A stretch of DNA of 64,000 nt from Erinaceus europaeus (taxonomy: Eukaryota > Chordata > Mammalia > Eulipotyphla > Erinaceidae), in assembly GCF_950295315.1 (NCBI RefSeq), contig NC_080166.1:97903141-97967140 (forward strand), read 5' to 3'. The translations under genes and the position numbers were made by a program. The notes beneath the pieces are model-generated. The model ran no database searches, was not told the origin of the DNA, and saw only the letters and a program-made list of their open reading frames with translations. Positions within the stretch are counted from its first letter, which is position 1. Every line of letters begins with the position of its first letter. Of the stretch, positions 44,563 through 55,383 are shown piece after piece.

Positions 44563-45254
44563 GTCCACTCCCCAATAAACTCCCCAAACCTAGATATAGT
44601 CCAAGTCCCCTGAGATAGAGGATAAGTTCACATGTGCCTATAAACTACGGAAAAATATATACCTGAAAGCAGAAGTACACAAAAGCATGCAGGGAATACC
44701 CCCCCCCAACACTTCATCTGCACTATTCCAGTCTTTAGGTCCATGATTGTTCAACAATTTGTTTGTATTTGTATGTTAACTCTCTTTTCAGCCACCAGGT
44801 TCTGGATGCCAGCAAGATGCTGACCAGACTTCCCTGGACAGATGACCCCAACAATGTGTACTGGAGCTCTGCTTTCTCAGAGCCCCACCCTACAAGGAAA
44901 GAGAGAGGCAGACTGGGAGTATGGATCGACCAGTCAACACTCATGTTCAGCGGGGAAGCAAAAACAGAAGCCAGACCTTCCACCCTCTGCAACCCACAAT
45001 GACCCTGGATCCATACTCCCAGAGAGAGAGAATAAGAAGGCTATCAGGGAAGGGGATGGGATATGGAGATCGGGTTATGGGAATTGTGTGGAATTGTACC
45101 CCTCTTATTCTATGGTTTTGTTAATGTCTCCTTTCTTAAAGAAAAAAAAGAAAAAAAAAATAGCTTCTAAAGAATTTGGCAGAGGTTCCCGGAAGATGGC
45201 GGACTGAGAAGCTGCTAGTGGCTTGAGATCTGACCACAGACTTCTGGAAACAAA

Positions 45255-45900
45255 ATGAAAACAACAATGGAGGAAAGGAATGGCAGTATTAGGGAAACAA
45301 CAGTTGAGACCCCCAAGGAAAATACTGATTATCTTGAGGCAATTAGAGAACTGAAAGCTGAAATAGCTGTAATGAAGAAAGAAGCTGAGGCAAGGGAAAG
45401 CAGACTAACAGAAGCAGAAAACAGAATTAGTCAGACAGAGGATGAGTTAGAGAAAACTAAGAGAGAGGTGAAAGAGCTTCAAAAGAGATTGAGAGACACT
45501 AAAAAAAACAACAGAGACATATGGGATGATCTCAAAAGAAGTAACATTCGCATAATTGGCCTGCCAAAGGAAGAAAGAGAGGAAGAGGAAGAAAACATTC
45601 TAGAGGAAACAATAGAAGAAAACTTCCCAGACCTGAATAACAGAAAGGACATCAAGATTCAAGAGGCCCAGAGAATACCAAACAGAATCAACCCAGACCT
45701 GAAGACACCAAGACACATCATAGTCACAGTGAGAAGAAGTAAGGATAAATAAATGATCCTAAAGGCTGCAAGAGAGAAACAAAAAGTCACATACAAGGGA
45801 AAACCCTTAAGATTATCTGCAGACTTCTCCACTCAAACTCTAAAGGCCAGAAGAGAATGGTAAGATATCTATCAAGCCCTAAATAAAAAGGGTTTCAATG
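45255..45900 (+). pseudogene. L1 ORF1 (RNA-binding chaperone), truncated
   Basis: ORF1p normally trimerises through a coiled coil and coats L1 RNA. The open frame 45255-45752 (165 codons) shows a charged N-terminus, a heptad-rich coiled coil (about residues 25-90), and the start of the RRM domain (SNIRIIGLPKEE at about 96-107, NFPDL at about 124-128). It continues to RIPNRINPDLKTPRHIIV and then stops at 45750. Downstream text (aaggctgcaagagagaaaca, aaaggccagaagagaatgg) is the C-terminal domain interrupted by stops. A full ORF1p would be about twice this length. The start codon follows about 70 bp of leader; a second ATG lies 12 bp further on. Confidence 0.9.
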
Positions 45901-46097
45901 AAGGATAATATATCCTGCTAGACTTTCATTCAAACTAGATGGAGGGATCAAAACCTTCTTAGACAAACAACAGTTAAAGGAGGCAACCATCACCAAACCG
46001 GCCCTGAAAGAGGTTCTAAAAGACCTCTTATAAACAAGAACATCACTATAATACTGGCAATATATCAGAGCAAACAAAAAAAATTTTTTTTTGAACA

Positions 46098-49000
46098 ATG
46101 GCACTACAATACATTAAATCCATAATATCAATAAATGTCAATGGCTTAAACTCACCCATCAAAAGGCACAGAGTGGGGGGATGGATTAGAAAACTTAACC
46201 GAATAATATGCTGCTTGCAAGAATCCCATCTGTCACAACAAGATAAAAACAGACTTAAAATGAAAGGAAGGAAAACTATCATACAGGCTAACGGACCAAA
46301 AAAAAGGGCAGGAACAACCATTCTCATCTCAGACACGATAGATTTTAAATTAAATAAGGTAATAAAAGATAGGCAAGGACATTACATAATGATTAGAGGA
46401 TCAATCAGCCAAGATCTATGCACCCAATGAGGGACCATCTAAATACGTCAAGCACTTATTGAAAGAATTTCAAAAATACATCAATAGTAATACAATAATA
46501 GTGGGAGACTTCAGTACCCCACTCTCACACTTAGATCAATAAAGCAGAGAACCAACAAAGATACAAGAGAATTGAAAGAAGAGATTGACAGACTAGACCT
46601 CTTGGACATTTTAAGAGTCCTTCACCCCAAAAAACTGGAATACACCTTCTTTTCAAATCCACATAACACATACTCAAGGAAAGACCACATGTTAGACCAC
46701 AAAGACAGCATCAATAAATTCAAGAACATTGAAATCATCCAAGTATATTCTCAGACCACAGTGGAGTAAAACTAACATTTAACAACAAACAGAAAATTAT
46801 TAAAAGTCACAGAATTTGGAAACTAAACAACATACTCCTTAAGAACCACTGGGTCAGAGACTCACTCAAGCAGGAAATTCAAATGTTCCTGGAAACAATG
46901 AAAATGAAGACACAACCTATCAAAATGAAGACACAGCTAAAGAAGTACTGAGAGGGAAACTTATAGCCATGCAATCACATATTAAACACCAAGAAGAAGC
47001 TCAAATGAACGACCTTACTGCACACCTCAAGGACTTAGAGGAAGAGGAACAAAGGAACCCTAAAGCAACCAGAAGGACAGAAATCACTAAAGTTAGAGCA
47101 GAAATAAACAACATCGAAAATAAAAGAACCACACAAAAGATCAATGAAGCCAAATGTTGGTTCTTTGAAAAATTAAACAAAATTGACAAACCCCTAGCCA
47201 GACTTACCAAACAAAAAAGAGAGAAGACTCAAATTAATAAAATTGTAAACGATGCAGGAGATATCACAACTGATACCACAGAAATCCAGAGAATCCTGCG
47301 AAACTTCTATAAAGAACTATATACCACCAAGCTAGAGAATATGGAAGAAATGGAACAATTCCTAGAAGCACATGCCCTTCCAAAACTGACCAAGAGAACT
47401 ACAAAATCTAAATGCACCAATCACAGACAAAGAAATTGAAACCATTATTAAGAATCTCCTCAACAACAAGAGTCCTGGACCAGATGTCTTCACAAACAAA
47501 TTCCACAAAACTTTCAGGAAGCAGTTAGTACCCATACTTCTTAAGCTTTACCATAAAATGGAAGAAGCAGGAATACTCCCTTCCACCTTAAATGAAGCCA
47601 ACATCATCCTGATACCAAAAGCAGATAGGGACAGAACAAAAAAGGAAAACTACAGACCAATATCTCTGATGAACATAGATGCAAAATATTAAACAAGATC
47701 TTGCCCAACCGGATACAGCAGCATATCAAAAAGATTGTTCTTCACGACCAAGTGTGATTCATCCCAGGAATGCAAGGATGGTTCAACATCCGTAAGTCAA
47801 TCAATGTCATTCATCACATCAATAAAAGCAAAGCGAAAAACCACATGATTATCTCAATAGATGCAGAGAAAGCCTTTGACAAGATCCAACACCCATTCAT
47901 CCTCAAAACTATATAAAAATGGGAATAGATGGGAAATTCCTCAAGATAGTGGAGTCTATATATAGCAAACCTACAGCCAACATCATACTCAATGGACAGA
48001 AGCTGAAAGCATTCCCCCTCAGATCGGGGACTAGACTGGGCTGTGCACTGTCACCATTACTCTTCAACATAGTATTGGAAGTTCTTGCCATAGCAATCAG
48101 GCAAGATAAAGGAATCAAAGGAATACAGATTGGAAGGGAAGAAGTCAAGCTCTCACTATTTGCAGATGATATGATAGTATACATAGAAAAACCTAAAGAA
48201 TCCAGCAGAAAACTACTGAAAGTTATTAGCAATATAGCAAGGTGTCAGGCTACAAAATCAATGTACAAAAATCAGTGGCATTTCTTTATGCAAACACTAA
48301 ATTTGAAGATGACATCCAGAAATCACTCCCATTCACTGTTTCAGCAAAATCAATCAAATACCTAGGAATAAAGTTGACTAAAGAAGTGAAAGACTTATAT
48401 ACTGAAAACTATGAGTTGCTACTCAAGGAAATAGAAACTTATACCAAGAAATGGAAAGATATCCCATGCTCATGGATTGAAAGAATAAATATCATCAAAA
48501 TGACTATTCTCCCCAGAGCCATATACAAATTTAATGCAATACCCCTCAAAGTTCCACCAAGCTTCTTTAAGAGAATAGAACAAACACTACAATCATTTAT
48601 CTGGAACCTGAAAACACCTAGAATTGCCAAAACCATCTTGAGGAAAAGAAATAGAAATGGAGGCATCACACTCCCAGACCTTAAACTATATTATAAAGCC
48701 ATCATCATCAAAAGAGCATGGTACTGGACCAAAAATAGGCACACAGACCAGTGGAACAGAATTGAAAGCCCAGAACTAAACCCCCACACCTATGGACATC
48801 TAATCTTTGATAAGGGGGCCCAAAGGATTAAATGGAAAAAGGAGTCTCTCTTCAATAAATGGTGATGAGAAAACTGGGTTGTAACATGCAGAAGAATGAA
48901 ATTGAACCACTTTATCTCACCAGAAACAAAAATCAACTCCAAATGGATCAAAGACCTGGATGTCAGACCAGAAACAATCAAATACTTAGAGGAAAACATT

Positions 49001-49830
49001 GGTAAAACACTTTCCCACCTATACCTCAAGGACATCTTTGATGAATCAAACCCAATTGCAAGGAAGACTAAAGCAGAAATAAACCAATGGGACTACATCA
49101 AATTGAAAAGCTTCTGCACATCCAAAGAAACTATTAAACAAACAAAGATACCCCTCACAGAATGGGAGAAGATCTTCACATGCCGTACATGAGACAAGAA
49201 ACTAATCACCAAAATATATAAAGAGCTCAGCAAACTTAGCACCAAAAAAGCAAATGATCCCATCCAAAAATTGGCAGAGGATATGAACAAAACATTCACA
49301 TCAGAGGAGATCCAGAAGGCTAACAAACATATAAAAAACTGCTCTAGGTCACTGATTATCAGAGAAATGCAAATCAAGACAACACTAAGATACCACCTCA
49401 CTCCTGTAAGAATGGCATATATCAAAAAAGACAGCAACAACAAATGCTGGAGAGGTTGTGGGGACAGAGGAACGTTCTTGCATTGCTGTTAGGAATGTAA
49501 ATTGGCCCTGCCTCTGTGGAGAGCAGTCTGGAAAACTCACAAGGCTAGACATGGACCTTCCATATGACCCAGTAATTCCTCTCTTGGGATTATACCCCAG
49601 GAGTCCATAATACCCAACCAAAAAGAGGTGTGTACTACTATGTTCATAGCAGCACAATTCATAACAGCTAAAACCTGGAAGCAACCCAGGTGCCCAACAA
49701 CAAATGAGTGGCTGAGAAAGCTGTGGTATATATAAACAATGGAATACTATGCAGCTATCAAGAACAATGAACCCACATTCTCTGACCCATCTTGGACAGA
49801 GCTAGAAGGAATTATGTTAAGTGAGCTAAG
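46098..49830 (+). pseudogene. L1 ORF2 (endonuclease and reverse transcriptase), broken
   Basis: ORF2p nicks target DNA and reverse transcribes L1 RNA. Endonuclease motifs are visible: NVNGLNSPIKRHRV (46137 on), CLQESHL (46217 on), GDFSTPLS (46505 on), a DH motif near 46685, and FSDHSGVKL in a shifted frame near 46750. The RT holds [16 protein letters not shown] (48038 on) and the catalytic FADD (about 48160). The C-terminus has the CWRGCG and FLHCC cysteine motif (about 49446-49490), followed by a stop where relatives continue. Consecutive pieces lie in frames 46098-46430, 46572-46769, 46969-47439, 47919-48365, 48242-48865, 48896-49192 and 49271-49492, so several frameshifts and stops separate them. 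Confidence 0.92.
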
Positions 49831-50770
49831 TCAGAAAGATAAAGATGAGTATGCAATGATCCCACTCATCAAGTGAAGTTGAGTAAGAAGATCTGAAAGG
49901 GAAACTAAAAGCAGGACCTGACCAAATTGTAAGTAGGGCACCAAAGTAAAAACCCTGTGGTGAGGGGTAGACATGCAGCTTCCTGGGCCAATGGGGGATG
50001 GGAGTGGGTGGGAGGGATGGGTCACAGTCTTTTGGTGGTGGGAATGGTGTTTATGTACACTCCTAGTAAAATGTAGTCATATACATCACTAGTTAATTAA
50101 TATGAGAGGGAGAAAATTAATTATATGTCTCAAAGTTTTTCAAAACACAAACTGAATCTTTTTAATATATAGGCTGTGTAATTGATATGCAGACTCTGTC
50201 AAAAGCCTAGACCAAGTAGATCAGAAGCAACCAATAGCACAGCTATATACAAGATACTGGATACTGTACAGCAAACCCTAACAAAGGACTTTTCAAAGTT
50301 AACCCAATTACCAATTAATGTGATGATAACATTAACTATTGATTGTCTTTTTGAACCCTAAGACAGCAGGAACCTCACATCTCCACTATAGAGCCTCTAC
50401 TTCCCCCAGTTCTGGAACCATTGGATAGGGCCCACTTTCCCGTATGCCTCTTCCAATCCATATCAAATAATATTGCATCTGCTGATCACAACCTAACCAA
50501 CGCAACGACTGCCACCTCAACATGCTTCATTTCAGACTGTGTCCAGAGACTTCACGTGTGGAATGACAACCCTTCAGCTTCATTACTCGGGTGAGACCTT
50601 TCCTTTCATAGTATACTCTAATTCCATCTCAGGTGGTTCACTTTCTAACAAAGTCCCAAAACTAAGATATACACCAGTTTCTGTGAGAGAGAGCATATGT
50701 TCACACGTATCTGTAAACTACTGCCAAATATATACCTGAAAGCAGGAGTACACTAGAGTTTGCAGTGAGT

Positions 50771-50826
50771 ACCCCCCTAACACTTCCTCTCCACTATTTC
50801 AAACTTTGGGTCCATGATTGCTCAAC
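50771..50826 (+). repeat. 56-bp direct repeat, left copy
   Basis: acccccctaacacttcctct through atgattgctcaac is repeated at 51218-51273 with two mismatches, bracketing the LTR fragment. Confidence 0.95.
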
Positions 50827-51217
50827 TGTTGTTTATTTTCGGAGGCTCCAGCTGGCCGGGCTAGCTTCACGGGTGGGTAACAGAGACGACCAGAGACACA
50901 CGGCTAGGCAGGGAAGCTGTATTTCTTTATTCAGGAACAACGATTCATAAACTAACCCAAACTAATCACCAAACAGAACTCTCCTGCCTCCTTCCCCCGC
51001 TGCAGCACCAAGAACTCTCAAACTCTGTCACTCTTGAACTCTGTCCGGTTTCCTTCCTTGGGCGGGGACAAGCGGGCCCGCCAAACTAGCAGGACTAAAC
51101 CACAATCAACTAGAGATGGGGGGAAGGGGACCAAACCACTATGAAGAATACCAACATATTCCCCCTTTTCTTTTTAACTAAATGACTACAGTATCAGGGG
51201 TGTGGGGAGAACAGAAA
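50827..51217 (-). mobile_element. ERV 3' LTR (330 bp) plus 61 bp of interior
   Basis: On the minus strand: a short internal piece (51217-51157) ending in the polypurine tract ttagttaaaaagaaaagggg, then an LTR (51156-50827) starting TGTTGGTATTC, with a gaataaagaaatac polyadenylation signal, ggtcgtctctgttacccacc and a terminal AAATAAACAACA. The 3' part matches the ERV LTR at 41905-42355; the U3 region is different. There is no 6-bp duplication. Instead 56 bp of UTR is repeated on both sides. Confidence 0.88.
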
Positions 51218-51273
51218 ACCCCCCTAACACTTCCTCTCCACTATTCCAAGCTTTGGGTCCATGATTGCTCAAC
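51218..51273 (+). repeat. 56-bp direct repeat, right copy
   Basis: At both positions where the copies differ, this one agrees with the uninterrupted UTR at 826-881, so the left copy has changed. Confidence 0.95.
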
Positions 51274-51663
51274 AATTTGTTTGGCTTTGTATGTTAACTC
51301 TCTTTTCAGTCATCAGGTTCCAGATGTCATCAGGATGCCGGCCAGGCTTCCCTGGACTGAAGACCCCACCAATATGTCCTGGAGCTCTGCTTCCCCAGAG
51401 ACCCTCGCTACTAGGGAAAGAGAGAGGCAGACTGGGAGTATGGACCGACCAGGCAATGCCAATGTTCAGCGGGGAAGCAATTACAGAAGCCAGACCTTCT
51501 ACCTTCTGCAACCCACAATGACCCTGGGTCCATGCTCCCAGAGGGATAGAGAATGGGGAAGCTATCAGGGGAGGGGATGGGATATGGAGATTGGTTGGTG
51601 GGAACTGTGTGGAGTTGTACCCCTCCTACCCTATAGTTTTGTTAATTAAGCCTCTCTTAAATA

Positions 51664-52959
51664 AAAAGGGAAAAAAAAATGTCAGAATTGTGTTTAGAAT
51701 AAAAGCTTTCCTCAATAATAAAAAAAAAAAAAGTAAAAAAGAAAAAGAATCAAGATAGAAAGTGAGAAGGACAGAGAAGGAGCATGCCCCTTCCTTGTGG
51801 ATGAATGACATTCCTCAGCAGATTAGAACTGCAGGCCTGGGGATGCCAGTTTCCACAAGCCCTTTATTTGCCAACTGGAGACAGTAAGAGAGGACACTAA
51901 GACAAAGAGCAGATCCCTAAGGGAGGCTTCAATTCTGCGCAGCTCTCATCAACTAAGAATTTCCTGACTAGAAGTGAATCACCCCAAAACTTCCCTTTCT
52001 GTCACCCTTCCCCAGGTCCAGTGAGAGATCCATGTTCCCTTCAAGGCTCCCCACAAGGATCTCTTTCTGGGCTCTATCAGAGACAACTTCAAGAGGAGCT
52101 GTTGCTTCTGTTCCTCCCTACCCACCATGAGGATCATGGTCACCAGATTCTGAGTTTCAGGTAGGTGTTCTGTGTCTTGTGGGGAGTCCCAGACCAGCCA
52201 TCACAGTGGATGAGTGACACCATAGAGCCAGTGCAGGAAGAGGCTGAGAGAATGGCTGTCCTGTCAGGAAGTGAGAGATCCTCAGGGAAAGATGCACAGA
52301 GGAGAAGGCAAAGCAGAACACCTATGGGACCCAGTGAGAGACTGGTAGTAGCAGAGGGAGTCCTGCAGGTAGGAGTGGTGACCTAGCTCAGACACCAGCA
52401 CCAACACATAGGAAGGACTCCTTTATATGTAGCCTACTTTCTCTGAACAAGAACATTGACTGAACAGTCCCACCTGTCTGTTCTCTGTGGGTCTGTCCAG
52501 TGAACTCACTAGGCATTGCCCTAGTCACCCCAACTCAGCATTAGAGAGCAGTGAGGCAGTGAGGGAAGAGCTCCTTCAGTGCTGGACAGGGGAGAAAGCA
52601 CTAGGCTGGACACCCGCAATATCTCCAGAGCTGGGGAAAAGAGTGGGATGCCTGTGTCTCTCAGGTCTAACATCCCCATTTAGCTCCCCTCCCAGTTCTC
52701 TTCAATCCACCACTATGCTGACCAGAAGGAATCTGAGAAATCTCTCTCCTCAGGGAGACAGGTCTTAGTTTCTACTATTGAAATAGGTTTTCCATAAAAA
52801 CCACTTTATGTGTAAAATCAGAGGTCTAATGGAAATTGGAGACACTTTCTTCAGTAAATAAGTCTCCTTATATACTTTCTAAAGACATTCTAGACGCTAT
52901 ACTAGTCAGTAAGAGCAAAATATATAACCACCAAATAGAATAGGGAGTTTTTTTTAATT
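51664..52959. other. Unique GC-richer segment of unknown nature
   Basis: After an A-rich stretch to about 51760, the sequence to about 52780 is clearly GC-richer than its surroundings and matches no repeat in the window. Frames 52165-52386 and 52487-52768 show no recognised domain. It could be a decayed exon region or a regulatory segment; nothing here shows which. Confidence 0.5.
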
Positions 52960-53293
52960 TTTTTGTTTTGTTTTATTTTTGCCTCCAGGGTTATTACTGG
53001 GGCACGGTACCTGAACTACAAATCCACTGCTCCTAGAGGCTATTTTTTATTTTTTGTTGCCCTTGTTGTTTATCATTTTTGTTATTATTGTTGTTGTTGC
53101 TGTCATTGTTGTTGGACAGGACTGAGAGAAATCGAGAAAGGAGGGGAAGACAGAGAGGAGGAGGGATAGACACCTGCAGACCTGCCTCACCACGTGTGAA
53201 GTGACCCCTTGCAGGTGGGAGCTGGGTGCTAGAACCGAGTTCCTTGTGCTTCACACCATGTGCACTTAACCCTCTGTGCTACCACCCAGCCCC
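52960..53293 (-). mobile_element. tRNA-derived SINE (family A, long form)
   Basis: Antisense: T-rich tail, extra module (gcctccagggttattactgg, aaatccactgctcctagagg), GTT-rich spacer, acacctgcagacctgcctca, then gtgctaccacccagcccc. The flanks agggagttttttttaa and agggattttttttta form an imperfect duplication. Confidence 0.92.
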
Positions 53294-54289
53294 AGGGATT
53301 TTTTTTTAATGACCTGCAACAAAGAAAAAAGAAAGACAAAGAAAAAAGAAAAACATGGAAATGAGATGTATCTAAACTCTAATAAAGTTTCTCTATGATG
53401 ACAAAACTGGGTATTGATTTTTTTTTCATATTTCCTAAGTTCCTTAAATATCCTAAAGAGTGGTGTGATGCTTAGTCTTATGGATTCATTTTACTGGGTC
53501 ATGACACAAGGTTTCAGGCAAAAATTAACACAGAGTTTCCAACTAGATGTCGGAAAGGGTCTCAAGCATCCTATAGCTTTTTATTCAGAAAATACTAAGC
53601 TCTAATAACCCCTATAAATATAAGGCTTTAGTAATAAGGCCATATAAGGACCACACCCAGACTCCTATAATTACAAAGGTATTAGCTTTATACCTTTAAT
53701 AGAAAGAGCTGTGGCTGACCTCCTGGTGACCCCTGGCAGTGATTACCCCACCCTGCTGCTGTGACCTATGGGAGGGGGGTCGTTATGATAGGGGCCATTA
53801 TGGTGGGCACCAGCTAGAAACCTATAAAACTGACACCCCCTAGCTGGTTTTCTTGTCCATATGTCCTGAAAGCTCTTGGCAGTGACCTGTGGTGGACTCC
53901 CTAGCTAGCTTTACACAACACTCACAGCATGCACGTGCTTTCCAGTCTCACTTTTGATCTCTGTTCAGTCTTTGACCTTCTTCCTACACTGGCCACCCAC
54001 TCTCACTCCCCTATCCCTCTACTGTAACCCCCCACACACACTTGTCCTCCCTATTCTCACCTCTTTGCTATTCTCCCTTCCCCTTGTTCACCCCCCTTAG
54101 TTATATAAGATAGTCATAGTTGTAGTGCATTACAGTTTTACTACCACTATTTTGGTAAGGCAGTAAGAGTAGAAGTTAGTTGTTGGTTATTTTTTTGGCA
54201 GAGTTGATTGACACAGTTTAGAGTTCCTTGTTAATCTATAGTTGATGGAGATAAGTCCTATGGCTCTTCATAAGACCTCTACAGTAGAG
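53294..54289. other. Unique DNA upstream of the kinase pseudogene
   Basis: Part of it (about 53690-54110) is C-rich and contains a TATA-like tataaaac at 53823-53830. It could include the 5' UTR of the kinase transcript, but no junction can be seen. Frame 53414-53605 has no domain. Confidence 0.4.
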
Positions 54290-54870
54290 TGTATGATCAA
54301 AGACAGCTTTTGTGTTCATTGGGGATAGCAGATTCTCTGTTATAATGCTGGCTCAGAGTCTCTACAGTGGAGAGGAAGTTGTACTCAAGATGATGAAGAA
54401 GCTGGGCACCCTAGACCTGGAGATAACACACCAGGAACATGTCATAATCAAAGGTTTGATCCACTCCAACAACATGCCACTGCTCAGCACCATTGAGGTG
54501 AAAGACAGGCTGTTCCTGGAGACTTCTGTGAAAGGGGAGACCTCAGGGATTACCTAATGCAGAACAGGCTCATGAGGAAGGAGGCCAGAAATGTGTTCTA
54601 CAAGCTGCTGTTGGCTATGCAATGTTGCCACTCCAAAGGTATCACTTTAGAGACCTGAATCCCGAGAACTTTCTTCTAGAGAGCTAGATAAGGTCAATAC
54701 AACCAACTTTGGTGTGAATGTCCATGTTATGCAGAAGCCAACAGAAAATGTGTGTCACACCAGCCTACATGGCACCTGGGTAATGATTGGGGGCACCTAT
54801 GGGCCAGGGGTGACATCTGGAGCCAGGGGATGATGCTCTGTAAGATGGTGAAAGGATGCCTGCTATTTGA
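54290..54870 (+). pseudogene. Intronless CAMK-like (MARK/SMOK-type) protein kinase pseudogene
   Basis: This reads as the catalytic domain of a Ser/Thr kinase of the microtubule-affinity or sperm-motility kinase type, in pieces. Order: GDSRFSVIMLAQ (glycine-loop region) and VVLKMMKKLG with the ATP-binding lysine (54327-54420). Next come EHVIIKGLIHSNN and DRLFLETSVKGET (to about 54545), then after a stop NRLMRKEARNVFYKLLLAMQ and CCHSKGI. ETxNPENFLL follows where an active kinase has HRDLKPENLL, and TNFG where it has DFG. After one more frameshift comes DIWSQGMMLCKMVKGCLLFE (about 54811-54870). Subdomains I to IX are contiguous without introns, so this is a retrocopy or a member of an intronless family. 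The catalytic HRD and the Asp of DFG are lost and there are several stops: no active kinase is possible. Confidence 0.78.
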
Positions 54871-55383
54871 GCCAGGAAAATCTAGGAATTGATTCAAACA
54901 GAGGTGCAGGGTCTCCTAGGAGCTCCTACAATTTCTGGATGGCATGCTCCCAAGATCAAATTGACTCCCAAGATCAAATTGAGTGGCCAAACATCATGTG
55001 CCACCATGGGGGACCAAGGGCTCTGGCCCAATGGAGGTCTACATTGAACCCACCTCTTCTTGTAAGCCTGCCCCCACTGACCAGCATGTCCCTCCCAGTT
55101 ATACCAGAGTGCTCCCATGAAGCTGGTGCCTGTCTTATTCACCAACCCTGGGCACCAGCTCCTGTGAGAAGGACACCCCTCCTAAGTGTGCTCCAGTCTC
55201 CCAGTCTTTGCATCCACCACCAGCTCTGCCCCCCTGATGGTTCCTCCAAACACACTGCCCAGCAGTTCCACTGAAGCCATCCTGGCACCCAGAGAGAAGA
55301 GCTGCCCCCCCTCCACAAAGGTCCAGTAGCCAGTAACTGGTCAGGGTCACCATCAGTTTCCATAACTGTGAGAAACACTTAAT
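54871..55383 (+). other. Possible C-terminal tail and 3' UTR of the kinase pseudogene
   Basis: GC-rich sequence follows the kinase domain directly. One frame near 55215-55320 reads Ser/Pro-rich text (SSAPLMVPPNTLPSSSTEAI), which could be a linker or tail. An exact 18-bp tandem duplication (ctcccaagatcaaattga) lies at 54947-54982. The 135-codon frame 54867-55274 is not in line with the kinase pieces. I see no conserved domain that would prove the assignment. Confidence 0.35.

Larger units (their letters stand above)
41310..45165 (+). mobile_element. L1 3' UTR copy split by an ERV
   Basis: The left part, about 41310-41898, parallels 100-690 of the window. The right part, 44569-45165, parallels 700-1283 (cagaagtacacaaaagcatg, ggatgccagcaagatgctga, gtgggaattgtgtggaattg-like end and A-rich tail). 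It belongs to the younger form lacking the extra block of about 0.8 kb. It ends only about 20 bp before the next L1 starts. Frames 44735-44992 and 44842-45207 are UTR. Confidence 0.88.
45183..51663 (+). mobile_element. Near-full-length L1 (inactivated), long-UTR subfamily
   Basis: It carries, in order, a very short 5' leader, ORF1, ORF2 with endonuclease, RT and C-terminal cysteine motif, then a ~1.8-kb 3' UTR with an A-rich tail. Excluding the inserted LTR block (about 0.45 kb) the element is about 6.0 kb. Both ORFs contain stops and frameshifts, so it cannot move by itself. It lies just downstream of another L1 3' end (41310-45165) in the same orientation. I could not identify a convincing target-site duplication. 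Confidence 0.93.
49877..51663 (+). mobile_element. 3' UTR of the L1, containing an LTR insertion
   Basis: It starts after the end of ORF2 (caagtgaagttgagtaagaa). It shares 49941-50826 and 51218-51663 with the copy at 1-1283. It ends gttaattaagcctctcttaa and an A-rich tail. Frames 50539-50739, 51182-51649, 51261-51521 and 51269-51511 are UTR sequence and recur in other copies. Confidence 0.9.

Noticed and set aside
51182..51649. 155-codon plus-strand frame
   Set aside because: It is L1 3' UTR; parallel copies (1-1283, 44569-45165) show the same text with frame changes.
45183..51663. Active L1
   Set aside because: Both ORFs contain stops and several frameshifts; only fragments are open.
52136..52165. 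Possible MHC class I leader-like start (MRIMVTR)
   Set aside because: Only a few residues resemble such leaders; it stops after eight codons and no downstream class I exon can be read.
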